Assembly (NCBI GenBank): GCA_037974665.1
Contig: CM075767.1
Coordinates: forward strand, 30,591,498 to 30,655,497
DNA: 64,000 bases
Source of the DNA: Ehretia macrophylla
Lineage: Eukaryota; Streptophyta; Magnoliopsida; Boraginales; Ehretiaceae
Direction of reading: 5' to 3'
Shown here: one piece after another, positions 1 to 12,274 of the stretch
Layout of the letters: each line of letters opens with the position of its first letter
How positions within the stretch are numbered: position 1 is the first letter of the stretch
Program-made: the position numbers and the translations under genes
The notes under the pieces: generated by a model
The model's database searches: none
What the model was told of the DNA's origin: nothing
Seen by the model: the letters and a program-made list of their open reading frames with translations, nothing else

Positions 1-648
1 CCAAGATAATTTATCCACCACATTTCTATTATCGAATCCCATGGCACCATGGGCAAGACAACTTCGCTTCACGTGGAGGCTGGGCCAGCAAACTGAGGGC
101 GTAGGGCTTGTGACCAGGTCTCCTTCGCTCTGGTGCCCATAACTTTTGATCCATAAGAAGTTACGCGGTGCACAGCATACCATTGGAAAGCACTTAGAGA
201 GCTCTACGACAGGAGCAGCAAGCTTGCTCGCTGTGCCCTTTTTGGAGCCCAAAATTGAACATTTTCATCAGTTTCGGGCCACTTTTCTAATTTTGCTATG
301 TTATTCCGTCCCGTATCGTACGTCGTGAGCTGTTAAAAGGACAACAACTTTACTCACGGGACATTAGAGGGCCCTACAACGCGTCGATATCTCGTCTTGC
401 GAGGATGCTGGGTTGTTGAAGCGGATGGGTTATCGTTAAGCCCATTGGGCCTTCTGAATGGGCCATCTCTCTAGGCTGAGACTGTGAACCGTTAACACAT
501 AAAGGAATTGTGCGATCAACATGACGGGTGCAATCATACCAGCACTAATGCACCGGATCCCATCAGAACTCCGAAGTTAAGCGTGCTTGGACGAGAGTAG
601 TACTAGGATGGGTAACCCTCTGGGTAGTCCTCGTGTTGCACCCCACTT
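1..648 (+). repeat. Higher-order block P, copy a (partial)
   Basis: Matches 28210-28857 and 41061-41708 at constant offsets, with only a few substitutions by eye. It ends where the spacer after copy 1 is deleted. Confidence 0.85.
526..644 (+). rRNA. 5S rRNA, copy 1
   Basis: Full length. Differs from the consensus at G7A, G66A, G89A, C94T and A100T; three of these lie in or beside box C. The copy at 28735 has the same five changes. The following spacer is cut down to 28 bp. Confidence 0.9.
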
Positions 649-672
649 TTCAATTTGTGCCCTCAACATGAC

Positions 673-791
673 TGGTGCGATCATACCGGCACTAGTGCAC
701 CGGATCCCATCAGAACTTCGAAGTTAAGCATGTTTAGGCGAGAGTAGTACTAGGATGGGTGACCCCCTAGGAAGTCCTCGTATTGTACCCC
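673..791 (+). rRNA. 5S rRNA, copy 2, degenerate
   Basis: Starts only 28 bp after copy 1. It has about ten changes: G1T, A16G, A23G, C46T, G58A, C61T, G64A, G97A, G110A and C114T. Box A is damaged at three sites, and the terminal GCACCC reads GTACCC. The usual ATAAAGG element and upstream spacer are missing. Probably not an effective template. Confidence 0.85.
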
Positions 792-1346
792 ATTTTTCAA
801 TTTTTTTTCCTCCGGTTAGGGTTGCCAAGATACTTTATCCACCACATTTCTATTATCGAATACCAGCACCTTGGGCAAGACAACTTCGCATCACGTGGAG
901 GATGGGCCCGCAAACCGAGGGCGTAGGGCTTGTGACCGGGTCTCCGTCGCTCCGGTGCCCATAACTTTTGATCCGTAAGGAGTTACACGGTGCACAGCAT
1001 ACCATTGGAAAGCTCTTCGAGTGCTCTACGACGGGGGCAGCAAGCTTGCTTGTTTTGCCCTTTTTGGAGCCCAAAATCGAAAGTTTTCATCAATTTCGGG
1101 CCACTTTTCTAATTTTGCTCTGTTATTCCATCCCGTATCGTACGTCGTGAGCTGTTAAAAGGGCGACAACTTTACTCACTGGACATTAAAGGGCCCTACA
1201 ACGCATCGATATCTCGTCTTGCGAGGATGCTGGGTTGTTGAAGTGGATGGGTTGTCGTTAAGCCCATTGGACTTCTGAATGGGCCATCTCTCTAGGATGG
1301 GACTGTGAACCGTTAACACATAAAGGATTTGTGCGATCAACATGAC

Positions 1347-1465
1347 GGGTGCGATCATACCAGCACTAATGCAACAGATCCCATCAGAACTCCGAAGTTA
1401 AGCGTGCTTGGGTGAGAGTAGTACTAGGATGGGTGACCCCCTAGGAAGTCCTCGTGTTGCACCCC
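1347..1465 (+). rRNA. 5S rRNA, copy 3
   Basis: Full length with intact box A. Changes: C28A, G30A, C67T, G97A. The upstream -1 base is C and ATAAAGG is present. Confidence 0.93.
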
Positions 1466-2024
1466 CCTTTTCAATTTTTTTCGCACCGGTTAGGGTTGTC
1501 AAGATACTTTATCGAACACATTTCTATTATCGAATCCCACGGAACCTTGGGCAAGACAACTTCGCTTCACATGGAGGCTGGGCCAGCAAACCGAGGGCGT
1601 AGGGCTTGTGACCAGGTCTCCTTCGATCCGGTGCCCATAACTTTTGATCCGTAAAGAGTTACGCGGCGCACAGCATACCGTTGGAAAGCTCTCTGAGAGC
1701 TCTACGATAGCGGCAGCCAGCTTGCTCACTATGCCATTTTTTGGAGCCCAAAATCGAACGTTTTCATCAGTTTCGGGCCACTTTTCTATTTTAGCACTGT
1801 TTTTCCGTACCGGATCGTACGTCGTGAGCTGTTAAAAGGACGACAACCTAACTCATGGGACATTAAAGGACCCTACAACTCGTCGATATCTCGTCTTGAG
1901 AGGATGCTAGGTTGTTGAAGCGGATGGGTTGTCGTTAAGCCAATTGCGCCTTCTGAATGGGCCATCTCTCTAGGCTGGGACTGTGAACCGTCAACACATA
2001 AAAAAATTGTGCCCTCAACATGAC

Positions 2025-2143
2025 GGGTGCGATCATACCAGCACTAATGCACCGGATCCCATCAGAACTTCGAAGTTAAGCGTGCTTGGACGATGGTAGT
2101 ACTAGGATGGGTGACCCCGTGGGAATTCCTCGTGTTGGACGCC
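2025..2143 (+). rRNA. 5S rRNA, copy 4, degenerate
   Basis: Changes include C46T, G66A, G70T, A71G, C95G, G102T, C114G and C117G. The intermediate element and the 3' arm of the terminal stem (TTGGACGCC) are both altered, so helix I would be weakened. Confidence 0.88.
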
Positions 2144-2682
2144 CATTTTCAATTTTTTTCCCCCGGTTGGTGTTGCCAAGATACTTTATCCACCACATTT
2201 CTATTATCGAATCCCACGGCACCTTGGGCAAGACAACTTCGCTTCATGTGGCGGCTGGGCCAGCAAACCGAGGGCGTAGGGCTTGTGACCAGGTCTCCGT
2301 CACTCTGGTGCCCATAACTTTTGATCCATAAGGAGTAACGCGGCGCACAGCATACCATTGGAAAGCTCTCCGAGAGCTCTACGGCAGGGGCAGCTGGCTT
2401 GCTCGCTATGCCCTTTTTGGAGCCCAAAATTGATCGTTTTCGTCAGTTTCGGGCCACTTTTAGTTTAGCTCTATTTTTCCGTCCCGTATCATACGTCGTG
2501 AGTTGTTAAAAGGACGACAACCTTACCGCGGGACATTAGAGGGCCCTACAACCCGTCGATATCTCGTCTTGCGATGATGCTGGGTTGTTGAAGCGGATGG
2601 GTTGTCGTTAAGCCCATTGGGCTTCTGAATGGGCCATCTCTCTAGGCTGGGATAGTGAACCGTTAAGACATAAAGGAATTGT

Positions 2683-2795
2683 GATCATACCAGCACTAAT
2701 GCAACGGATCCCATCAGAACTCCGAAGTTAAGCGTGCTTGGACGGGAGTAGTACTAGGATAGGTGACCCCCTAGGAAGTCGTCGTGTTGCACCCC
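2683..2795 (+). pseudogene. 5S rRNA copy 5, 5'-truncated
   Basis: The leader reads GGAATTGTG and then joins directly to ATCATACC, so positions 1-6 and about 12 bp of leader are gone. The short repeat GTG sits at the junction. Other changes: C28A, G66A, A69G, G85A, G97A, C105G. Without the 5' arm, helix I cannot form. Pseudogene. Confidence 0.9.
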
Positions 2796-3351
2796 CCTTT
2801 TCAATTTTTTTCCTCCGGTTAGGGTTGCCAAGATACTTTATCCACAACCTTTCTATTATCGAATCCCACGGCACCTTGGGCAAGACAACTTCGCTTCACG
2901 TGGAGGCTGGCCCTGCAAACCGAGGGCGTAGGGCTTGTGACAAGGTCTCCGTCGCTCTGGTGCCCTTAACTTTTGATCCGTAAGGAGTTACGTGGCGCAC
3001 AGCATACCGTTGGAAAGCTCTCCGAGAGCTCTACGACGGGGGCAGCTAGCTTGCTCGTTGTGCCCTTTTTGGTGCCCAAAATAAAACATTTTCATCAGTT
3101 TCGGGTCACTTTTCTAATTTAGCTATTTTTTTAGTCCTGGATCGTACGTCGTGAGCTGTTAAAAGGACGACAACCTTACTCACGGGACATTAGAGGACCC
3201 TACAACGCGTTGATATCTCGTCTTGTGAGGATGCTAGGTTGTTGAAGCGGATAGGTTGTCGTTAAGCCCATTGGGCCTTCTGAATGGGCCATCTCTCTAG
3301 GCTGGGACTGTGAACCGTTAACACATAAAGGAATTGTGCGATCAACGTGAC

Positions 3352-3470
3352 GAGTGCCATCATACCCGCACTAATGCACTGGATCCCATCAGAACTCCTA
3401 AGTTAAGCATGCTTGGGCGAGAGTAGTACTAGGTTGGGTGACCCCCTGGGAAGTCCTCGTGTTGCACCCC
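3352..3470 (+). rRNA. 5S rRNA, copy 6
   Basis: Begins GAGTGCC. Changes: G2A, G7C, A16C, C29T, G48T, G58A, A83T. The last is inside box C (GGTTGGG). Leader is normal. Confidence 0.9.
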
Positions 3471-4029
3471 CCTTTTCAATTTTTTTTGCTCCGATTAAGG
3501 TTGCCAAGATACTTTATCCACCACATTTCTATTATTGAATCCCACGGCACCTTGGGCAAGACAACTTCGCTTCACGTGGAGGCTGGGCCAGCAAACCGAG
3601 GGCGTAGGGCTTGTGACCAGGTCTCCTTCGCTCCGGCGCCCATAACTTTTGATCCGTAAGGAGTTACATGGCGCACATCATACCATTGGAAAGCTCTCCG
3701 AGATCTCTACGATGTAGGCAGCTAGTTTGCTCGCGATGCCCATTTTTAGAGGCCAAAATCAAACATTTTCATCAGTTTTGAGCCACTTTTCTTTTCTAGC
3801 TCTGTTATTCCGTCGCTTATCGTGCGTCATGAGCTGTTAAAAGGACGACAACCTTACTCGTGGGACATTAGAGGGCCTTACAACGCGTCGATATCTCGTC
3901 TTGCGAGGATGCTGGGTTGTTGAAGCGGATGGGTTGTCGTTAAGCCCATTGCGCCTTTTGAATGGGCCATCTCTCTAGGCTGAGACTGTGAACCGTCAAC
4001 ATATAAAGGAATTGTGCGATTAACATGAC

Positions 4030-4147
4030 GGGTGCGATCATACCTGCACTAATGCACCGGATCCATCAGAACTCCGAAGTTAAGCGTGCTTGGGTGAGAG
4101 TAGTACTAGGATGGGTGACCCCCTGGGAAGTCCTCGTCTTGCACCCC
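4030..4147 (+). rRNA. 5S rRNA, copy 7, 1-nt deletion
   Basis: 118 nt: one C is lost from CCC at 34-36, which also destroys the usual GGATCCC run. Other changes: A16T, C67T, G110C. Promoter boxes are otherwise intact. Confidence 0.9.
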
Positions 4148-4705
4148 CATTTTCAATTTTTTTTCCTCCGATTAGGGTTGCCAAGATGCTTTATCCGCTA
4201 CATTTCTATTATCGAATCCCATGGCACCTTGGGCAAGACAATTTTGCTTCACGTGGAGGCTGGGCCCGCAAACCGAGGGCGTAGGGCTTGTGACCAGGTC
4301 TCCGTCGCTCCGGTGCCTATAACTTTTGATCTGTAAAGAGTTACGCGGTGCACAGCATACAGTTGGAGAGCACTCCATGAGCTCTACGACAGGGGCAGCC
4401 AACTTGCTCGCTGTGCCCTTTTTGGATCCCAAAATTGAATGTTTTCATCAGTTTCGGGCGACTTTTCTTGTTTAGCTGTGTTTTTCCGTCCCGGATCATA
4501 CGTTGTGAGCAGTTGAAAGGACGACAACCTTACTCACGGGACATTAGAGGGCCCTACAACACGTCGATAACTCGAATTTAGAGGATGCTAGGTTGTTGAA
4601 GCGGATGGGTTATCGTTAAGCCCATTGGGCCTTCTGAATGGGCCATCTCTCTAGGCTGGGACTGTGAACCGTTAACACATAAAGGAATTGTGCCCTAAAC
4701 GTGAC

Positions 4706-4824
4706 GGGTGCGATCATACTAGTACTAATGCACCGGATCTCATCAGAACTCCGAAGTTAAGCGTGCTTGGGTGATAGTAGTACTAGGATGGGTGACCCCC
4801 TGGGAAGTCCTTGTGTTGCACCGC
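4706..4824 (+). rRNA. 5S rRNA, copy 8
   Basis: Changes: C15T, C18T, C35T, C67T, G70T, C107T, C118G. Box A and box C cores are intact; the intermediate element reads TGATAG. Confidence 0.9.
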
Positions 4825-5383
4825 TATTTTCAAATTTTTTTCCTCTGGTTTGGGTTGCCAAGATACTTTATCCACCACATTTCTATTATCGAATCCCACG
4901 GCACCTTGGGCAAGACAACTTCGCTTCACGTGGAGGCTGGGCCAGCAAACCGAGGGCGTAGGGCTTGTGACCAGGTCTCGGTCGCTCCGGTGCCCATGAC
5001 TTTTGATCCGTAAGGAGTTCCGCGACGCACAACATACCGTTGGAAAGCTCTTCGAGAGCTCTACGACGAGGGCAGCTAGCTTGCTCGCTGTGCCATTTTT
5101 TGGAACCCAAAATCAAACGTTTTCATCAGTTTCGGGACACTTTTCTAATTTTGCTCTGTTTTTCCGTCCCGGATCGTACATCGTGAGCTGTTAAAAGGAC
5201 GACAACCTTACAGATGGGACATTAAAGGGCCTTACAACCCGTCGATATCTCATCTTGCGAGGATGCTGGATTGTTGAAGCAGATGGGTTGTCGTTAAGCC
5301 CATTGGGCCTTCTGAATGGGCCATCTCTCTAGGCTGGGAATGTGAACCGTTAACACATAAAGGAATTGTGCCATCAACATGAC

Positions 5384-5502
5384 GGGTGCGATCATACCAG
5401 CACTAATGCACTGGATCCCATCAGAACTCCGAAGTTAAGCGTGCTTGGGCGAGAGTAGTACTATGATGGGTGACCCCCAGGGAAGTCCTCGTGTTGCACC
5501 CC
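5384..5502 (+). rRNA. 5S rRNA, copy 9
   Basis: Changes: C29T, G81T and T96A, the last two in box C. Box A and the intermediate element match the consensus. Confidence 0.93.
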
Positions 5503-6060
5503 CTTTTCAATTTTTTTTCCTCCGGTTAGGTTTGCCAAGATACTTTATCCACCACATTTCTATTATCGAATCCCACGGCACCGTGGGAAAGACAACTTCA
5601 CTTCACGTGGAGGCTGGGCCTGCAAACCGAGGCCGTAGTGCTTGTGACCAGGTCTCATTCGCTCCGGTGCCTATGACTTTTGATCCGTAAGGAATTACGC
5701 GGTGCACAGCATGCCGTTGGAAAGCTCTTAGAGAGCTCTACGACATGAGCAGCCAGCTTGCTCGTTATACCCTTTATTGGAGCCCAAAATCGAACGTTTT
5801 CATCAGTTTCGAGCCACTTTTCCTTTTTAGCTCGGTTTTTCTGTCCCGGATCGTACGTCGTGAGCTGTTAAAAGGACGACAACCTTACTCACGGGACATT
5901 TGAGGGCCCTACAACTCATCGATATCTCGTCTTGCGAGGATGCTGGGTTGTTGAAGCGGATGGGTTGTCGTTAAGCCCATTGCGCCTTCTGAATAGGCCA
6001 TCTCTCTAGGCTGGGACTGTGAACCGTCAACACATAAAGGATTTGTGCCCTCAACATGAC

Positions 6061-6179
6061 GGGTGTGATCATACCAGCACTAATGCACCGGATCCCATCA
6101 GAACTCCGAAGTTAAGCGTACTTGGACGAGAGTAGTACTAGGATGGGTGACCCCCTGGGAAGTCCTCATGTTGCACCCC
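6061..6179 (+). rRNA. 5S rRNA, copy 10
   Basis: Changes: C6T, G60A, G66A, G108A. Shares G60A, G66A and G108A with copy 13 at 8092, three units downstream, as does its spacer. Confidence 0.93.
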
Positions 6180-6736
6180 CCTTTTCAATTTTTTTCCTCC
6201 GGTTAGGGTTGCCCAGATACTTTATCCACCACATTTCTATTATCGACTCCCACGGCACGTTGGGCAAGACAACTTCACTTCACGTGGAGGCTGGGCCCGT
6301 AAACCGAGGGCGTAGGGCTTGTGACCTGGTCTCCGTCGCTCCGGTGCCCATAACTTTTGATCCGTAAGGAGTTACGCGACGCACAGCATACCGTTGGAAA
6401 GCACTCCGAGAGCTCTCTGACGATGGCAGCCAGCTTGCTTGCTGCGCCCTTTTTGGAGCCCAAAATCGAACGTTTTCATCAGTTTTGGGCCACTTTTCAA
6501 ATTTTATTCTGTTATTCCGTCCCGTATCGTACGTCGTGAGCTGTTAAAAGGACGACAACCTTACTTGCGGGACATTAGAGGGCCTTACAACGTGTTGATA
6601 TCTCGTCTTGCGAGGATGCTGGGTTGTAGAAGCGGATGGGTTGTCATTAAGCCCATTGGGCCTTCTGAATGGGCCATCTCTCTAGGCTGGGACTGTGAAC
6701 CGTTAACACATAAAAGAATTGTGCGATGAACATGAC

Positions 6737-6855
6737 GGGTGCGGTCATACCAGCACTAATGCACTGGATCCCATCAGAACTTTGAAGTTAAGCGTGCTTG
6801 GGCGAGAGTAGTACTAGGATGGGTGACCTCCTGGGAAGTCCTCGTGTTGCACCCC
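6737..6855 (+). rRNA. 5S rRNA, copy 11
   Basis: Changes: A8G, C29T, C46T, C47T, C93T. The spacer has the rare CCAGGTTACTTTATCCACTA form also seen after copies 15 and 18. Confidence 0.93.
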
Positions 6856-7413
6856 CCTTTTCAATTTTTTTTGCTCCGGTTAAGGTTGCCAGGTTACTTT
6901 ATCCACTACATTTCTATTATTGAATCCCACGGCACTTTGGGCAAAACAACTTCGATTCACATAGAGGCTGGGCCCGCAAACCGAGGGCGTATGGCTTGTG
7001 ACCAGGTCTCCGTCGCTCCGGGGCCCATAACTTTTGATCCTTAAGGAGTTACGCGGCGCACAACATACCGTTGGAAAGCTCTCTGAGAGCTCTACGACGG
7101 TGGCAGCTAGCTTGCTCGCTGTGCCCTTTTTGGCACCCAAAATCTAACGTTTTGATCAGTTTCGGGCCACTTTTCTAATTTAGCTCTGTTTTCCTGTCAC
7201 GGATCGTACGTCGTGAGCTGTTAAAAGGAGGACAACCTTACTCGCGGGACATTAGAGGAACCTACAACGCGTCGATATCTCATCTTGCGAGGATGCTGGG
7301 TTGTTGAACCGGATGGGTTGTAGTTAAGCCCATTGGGCCTTCTGAATGGACCATCTCTCTAGGCTGGGACTGTGAACCGTTAACACATAAAGGATTTGTG
7401 CGATCAACATGAT

Positions 7414-7532
7414 GGGTGCTATCATACCAGCACTAATGCACCGGATCCCATCAGAACTTCGAAGTTAAGCGTGCTTGGGCGAGAGTAGTACTAGGATGGG
7501 TGACCCCCTGGGAAGTCCTCGTGTTGCACCCC
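7414..7532 (+). rRNA. 5S rRNA, copy 12
   Basis: Changes: G7T and C46T only. The -1 base is T rather than C. G7T and C46T are shared with copies 16 and 19. Confidence 0.94.
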
Positions 7533-7753
7533 ATTTTTCAATTTTTTTTGCTCCGGTTAGGGCTGCCAAGATACTTTATCCACCACATTTCTATTATCGA
7601 ATCCCACGGCACTTTGGGCAAGACAACTTCGCTTCACGTGGAGGCTGGGCCAGCAAACTGAGGGCGTAGGGCTTGTGACCAGGTTTCCTTCGCTCCGGTG
7701 GCCATAACTTTTGATCCGTATGGAGTTACGCGGCGCACAACATACCGTTGGAA

Positions 7754-7768
7754 AGCTCTCCGAGAGCT
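7754..7768. repeat. Spacer palindrome (representative)
   Basis: AGCTCTC-C-GAGAGCT: two 7-bp arms around one base, at unit position 341-355. It recurs in most units, often with one or two arm changes such as TTCGAGAG. Confidence 0.6.
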
Positions 7769-8091
7769 CTACGACACGGGCAGCCAGCTTGTTGGCTATG
7801 TCCTTTTTTGGAATCCAAAATCGAACGTTTTCATCAGTTTCGGGCCACTTTTCTAATTTAGCTCTGTTTTCCCGTCACGGATCGTACGTCGTGAGCTGGT
7901 AAAAGGAGGACAACCATACTCGCGGGACATCAGAGGAACCTACAACGCGTCGATATCTCGTCTTACGAGGATGCTGGGTTGTTGAAGCGGATGTGTTGTC
8001 GTTAAGCCCATTGGGCCTTCTGAATGGACCATCTCTCTAGGCTGGGACTGTGAACCATTAACACTTAAAGGATTTGTGCCCTCAACATGAC

Positions 8092-8210
8092 GGGTGCGAT
8101 CATAACAGCACTAATGCACCGGATCCCATCAGAACTCCGAAGTTAAGCGTACTTGGACGAGTGTAGTAATAGGATGGGTGACCCCCTGGGAAGTCCTCAT
8201 GTTGCACCCC
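8092..8210 (+). rRNA. 5S rRNA, copy 13
   Basis: Changes: C14A, G60A, G66A, A71T, C78A, G108A. Homologue of copy 10 at a 2031-bp offset. Confidence 0.91.
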
Positions 8211-8768
8211 CCTTTTCAATTTTTTTTCCTCCGGTTAGGGTTGCCAAGATACTTTATCCACCACATTTCTATTATCGAATCCCACGGCACGTTGGGCAAG
8301 ACAACTTCACTTCACGTGGAGGCTGGGCCCGCAAACCGAGGGCGTAGGGTTTGTGACCTGGTCTCCGTCGCTCCGGTGCCCATAACTTTTGATCCGTAAG
8401 GAGTTACGCGACGCACAGCATCCCGTTGGAAAGCACTCCGAGTGCTCTCCGACGGTGGCAGCCAGCTTGATTGCTGCGCCCTTTTTGGAGCCCAAAATCG
8501 AACGTTTTCATCAGTTTTAGGCCACTTTTCAAATTTTATTCTGTTATTCCGTCCCGTATCATACGTCGTGAGCTGTTAAAAGGACGACAACCTTACTTGC
8601 GGGACATTAGAGGGCCCTACAACGCGTTGATATCTCGTCTTGCGAGGATGCTGGGTTGTAGAAGCGGATGGGTTGTCATTAAGCCCATTGGGCCTTCTGA
8701 ATGGGCTATCTCTCTAGGCTGGGACTGTGAACCGTTAACACATAAAAGAATTGTGCGATGAAAGTGAC

Positions 8769-8887
8769 GGGTGCGATAATACCAGAACTAATGCACTGGA
8801 TCCCATTAGAACTCTGAAGTTAAGCGTGCTTGGGCGATAGTAGTACTAGGATGGGTGACCTCCTGGGAAGTCCTCGTGTTGCACCCC
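8769..8887 (+). rRNA. 5S rRNA, copy 14
   Basis: Changes: C10A, C18A, C29T, C39T, C47T, G70T, C93T. The leader has AAAGTGAC in place of AACATGAC. Confidence 0.91.
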
Positions 8888-9447
8888 CCTTTTCAATTTT
8901 TTTTGCTCCGGTTAGGGTTGCCAAGATACTTTATCCACCACATTTCTATTATCGAATCCCACGGCACCTTGGGCAAGACAACTTCGCTTCACGTGGAGGC
9001 TGGGCCAGCAAACCGAGGGCGTAGGGCTTGTGACCAGGTCTCATTCGCTCCGGTGCCCATAACTTTTGATCCGTAAGGAGTTACGCGGCGCACATCATAC
9101 CGTTGGAAAGCTCTCCGAGAGCTCTACGACAGGGGCAGCCAGCTTGCTCGCTATGCCCTTTTTTGCAGCCCAAAATCGAATGTTTTCATCAGTTTCGGGC
9201 CATTTTTCTTTTTTAGCTCTGTTTTTCCGTCCTGGATCGTACGCCGTGAGCTGTTAAAAGGAAAACAACCTTACTCACGGGACATTAGAGGGCTCTACAA
9301 CACGTCGATATGTCGTCTTGCAAGGATGCTGGGTTGTTTGAAGCGGATGGGTTGTCTTTAAGCCCATTGCGCCTTCTGAATGGGCCATCTCTCTAGGTTG
9401 GGACTGTGAACCGTCAACACATAAAGGAATTGTGCCCTCAACATGAC

Positions 9448-9566
9448 GGGTGCGATCATACCAGCACTAATGCACCAGATCCCTTCAGAACTCCGAAGTT
9501 AAGCGTGCTTGGGTAAGAGTAGTACTAGGATGGGTGACCCCCTGGGAAGTCCTCGTGTTGCACCCC
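9448..9566 (+). rRNA. 5S rRNA, copy 15
   Basis: Changes: G30A, A37T, C67T, G68A. First member of a three-unit block repeated at 11479. The terminator region reads CATTTTCAACTTTTTC, with a shorter T-run than usual. Confidence 0.92.
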
Positions 9567-10123
9567 CATTTTCAACTTTTTCTCCACCGGTTAGGGTTGC
9601 CAGGTTACTTTATCCACTATATTTCTATTATCGAATCCCACGGCACTTTGGGCAAGACAACTTCGCTTCACATGGAGGCTGGGCCCGCAAACCGAGGGCG
9701 TATGGCTTGTGACCAGGTCTACGTCGCTCCGGTGCCCATAACTTTTGATCCTTAAGGAGTTACGGAGCGCACAGCATACCGTTGGAAAGCTTTCCAGAGC
9801 TCTACGACGGTGGCAGCTAGCTTGCTCGCTGTGCCCTTTTTGAAACCCACAATCAAACGTTTTCATCAGTTTCGGGCCACTTTTCTAATTTAGCTCTGTT
9901 TTCCCGTCACGGATCGTACGTCGTGAGCTATTAAAAGGAGGACAACCTTACTCGCGGGACATTAGAGGAACCTACAAAGTGTCGATATCTCTTCTTGCGA
10001 GGATGCTGGGATGTTGAAGCGGATGGGTTGTCGTTAAGCCCATTGGGCCTTCTGAATGGACCATCTCTCTAGGCTGGGACTGTGTACCGTTAACACATAA
10101 AGGAATTGTGCGATCAACATGAC

Positions 10124-10242
10124 GGGTGCTATCATACTAGCACTAATGCACCGGATCCCATCAGAACTTCGAAGTTAAGCGTGCTTGGGCGAGAGTAGTA
10201 CTAGGATGGGTGACCCCCTGGGAAGTCCTCGTGTTGCACCCC
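10124..10242 (+). rRNA. 5S rRNA, copy 16
   Basis: Changes: G7T, C15T, C46T. Second member of the three-unit block; homologue of copies 12 and 19. Confidence 0.94.
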
Positions 10243-10800
10243 CTTTTTCAATTTTTTTTGCTCCGGTTAGGGCTGCCAAGATACTTTATCCACCACATTT
10301 CTATTATCGAATCCCACGGCACCTTGGGCAAGACAACTTCGCTTCACGTGGAGGCTAGGCCAGCAAATTGAGGGCGTAGGGCTTGTGACCAGGTCTCCTT
10401 CGCTCCGGTGGCCATAACTTTTGATCCGTAAGGAGTTACGCGGCGCACAGCATACCGTTGGAAAGCTCTCTGATAGCTCTACGACACGGGCAGCCAGCTT
10501 GTTGGCTATGCCCTTTTTTGGAGTCCAAAATCGAACGTTTTCATTAGTTTCGGGCCACTTTTCTTTTTTATCTCTGTTTTTTTTCCCAGATCGTACGTCG
10601 TGAGCTGTTAAAAGGACGACAACCTTACTCACGGGACAATAGAGGGCCCTACAAATCGTCGATATCTCATCATGCGAGGATGCTAGGTTGTTGAAGCGGA
10701 TGGGTTCTCGTTAAGCCCATTGGGCCTTCTGAATGGGCCATTTCTCTAGGCTGGGACTACGAACCGTTAACACATAAAGGAATTGTGCCCTCAACCTGAC

Positions 10801-10919
10801 GGGTGCGATCATACCAGCTCTAATGCACCGGATCCCATCAGAACTCCGAAGTTAAGCGTGCATGGGTGAGAGCAGTACTAGGATGGGTGACCCCTTGGGA
10901 AGTCCTCGTGTTGCGACCA
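10801..10919 (+). rRNA. 5S rRNA, copy 17
   Basis: Changes: A19T, T62A, C67T, T73C, C95T, A115G, C116A. The 3' arm reads TTGCGACC and pairs poorly with GGGTGC. Homologue of copy 20. Confidence 0.9.
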
Positions 10920-11478
10920 CTTTTTCAATTTTTTTTCCTCCGGTTAGGGTTGCCTAGATACTTTATCCACCACATTTCTATTATCGAATCCCACGGTACG
11001 TTGGGCAAGACAACTTCGCTTCACGTGGAGGCTGGGCCCACAAACCGAGGGCGTAGGGCTTGTGACTAGGTCTTCGTCGCTCCGGTGCCTATAACTTTTG
11101 ATCTGTAAGGAGTTACGCGGTGCACAGCATACCGTTGGAAAGCTCTTTGAGAGCTCTACCACGGGGGCAGCCAGCTTGCTCACTGTGCCCTTTTTGGAGC
11201 CCAAAATCGAACGTTTTCATCAGTTTTGGACCACTTTTCAAATTTTGCTCTGTTATTCCGTCCCGTATCGTAATTCGTGAGCTGTTAAAAGGACGACAAC
11301 CTTACTCGCGGGACATTAGAGGGCCCTACAACGCGTCGATATCTCATCTTGCAAGGATGCTGGGTTGTTTGAAGCGGATGGGTTGTCTTTAAGCCCATTG
11401 CGCCTTCTGAATGGGACATCTCTCTAGGTTGGGACTGTGAACCGTCAACACATAAAAGAATTGTGCCCTCAACATGAC

Positions 11479-11597
11479 GGGTGCGATCATACCAGCACTA
11501 ATGCTCCAGATCCCTTCAGAACTTTGAAGTTAAGCGTGCTTGGGCGAGAGTAGTACTAGGATGGGTGATCCCCTGGGAAGTCCTCGTGTTGCACCCC
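11479..11597 (+). rRNA. 5S rRNA, copy 18
   Basis: Changes: A27T, G30A, A37T, C46T, C47T, C91T. G30A and A37T are shared with copy 15. Confidence 0.92.
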
Positions 11598-12155
11598 CAT
11601 TTTCAACTTTTTCTCCACCGGTTAGGGTTGCCAGGTTACTTTATCCACTACATTTCTATTATTGAATCCCACGGCACTTTGGGCAAGACAACTTCGCTTC
11701 ACATGGAGGCTGGGCCCGCAAACTGAGGGCGTATGGCTTGTGACCAGGTCTCTGTCGCTCCGGGGCCCATAACTTTTGATCCTTAAGGAGTTACGCGGCG
11801 CACAGCATACCGTTGGAAAGCTCTCCGAGAGCTCTACGATGGTGGCAGCTAGCTTGCTCGCTGTGCCCTTTTTGGAACCCAAAATATAACGTTTTCATCA
11901 GTTTCGGGCCACTTTTCTAATTTAGCTCTGTTTTCCTATCACAGATCGTACGTCATGAGCTGTTAAAAGAAGGACAACCTTACTCGCGGGACATTAGAGG
12001 AACCTACAACGTGTCGATATCTCGTCTTGCGAGGATGCTGGGTTGTTGAAGCGGATGGGTTGTCGTTAAGCCCATTGGGCCTTCTGAATGGACCATCTCT
12101 CTATGCTGGGACTGTGAACCGTTAACACATAAAGGAATTGTGCGATCAACATGAT

Positions 12156-12274
12156 GGGTGCTATCATACCAGCACTAATGCACCGGTTCCCATCAGAACT
12201 TCGAAGTTAAGCGTGCTTGGGAGAGAGTAGTACTAGGATGGGTGACCCCTTGGGAAGTCCTCGTGTTGCACCCC
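12156..12274 (+). rRNA. 5S rRNA, copy 19
   Basis: Changes: G7T, A32T, C46T, C67A, C95T; -1 base T. Homologue of copies 12 and 16. Confidence 0.92.

Larger units (their letters stand above)
9448..11478 (+). repeat. Three-unit block R, copy a
   Basis: Copies 15, 16 and 17 correspond in order to copies 18, 19 and 20 (offset about 2032 bp), judged by shared gene variants and rare spacer forms. Confidence 0.8.
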
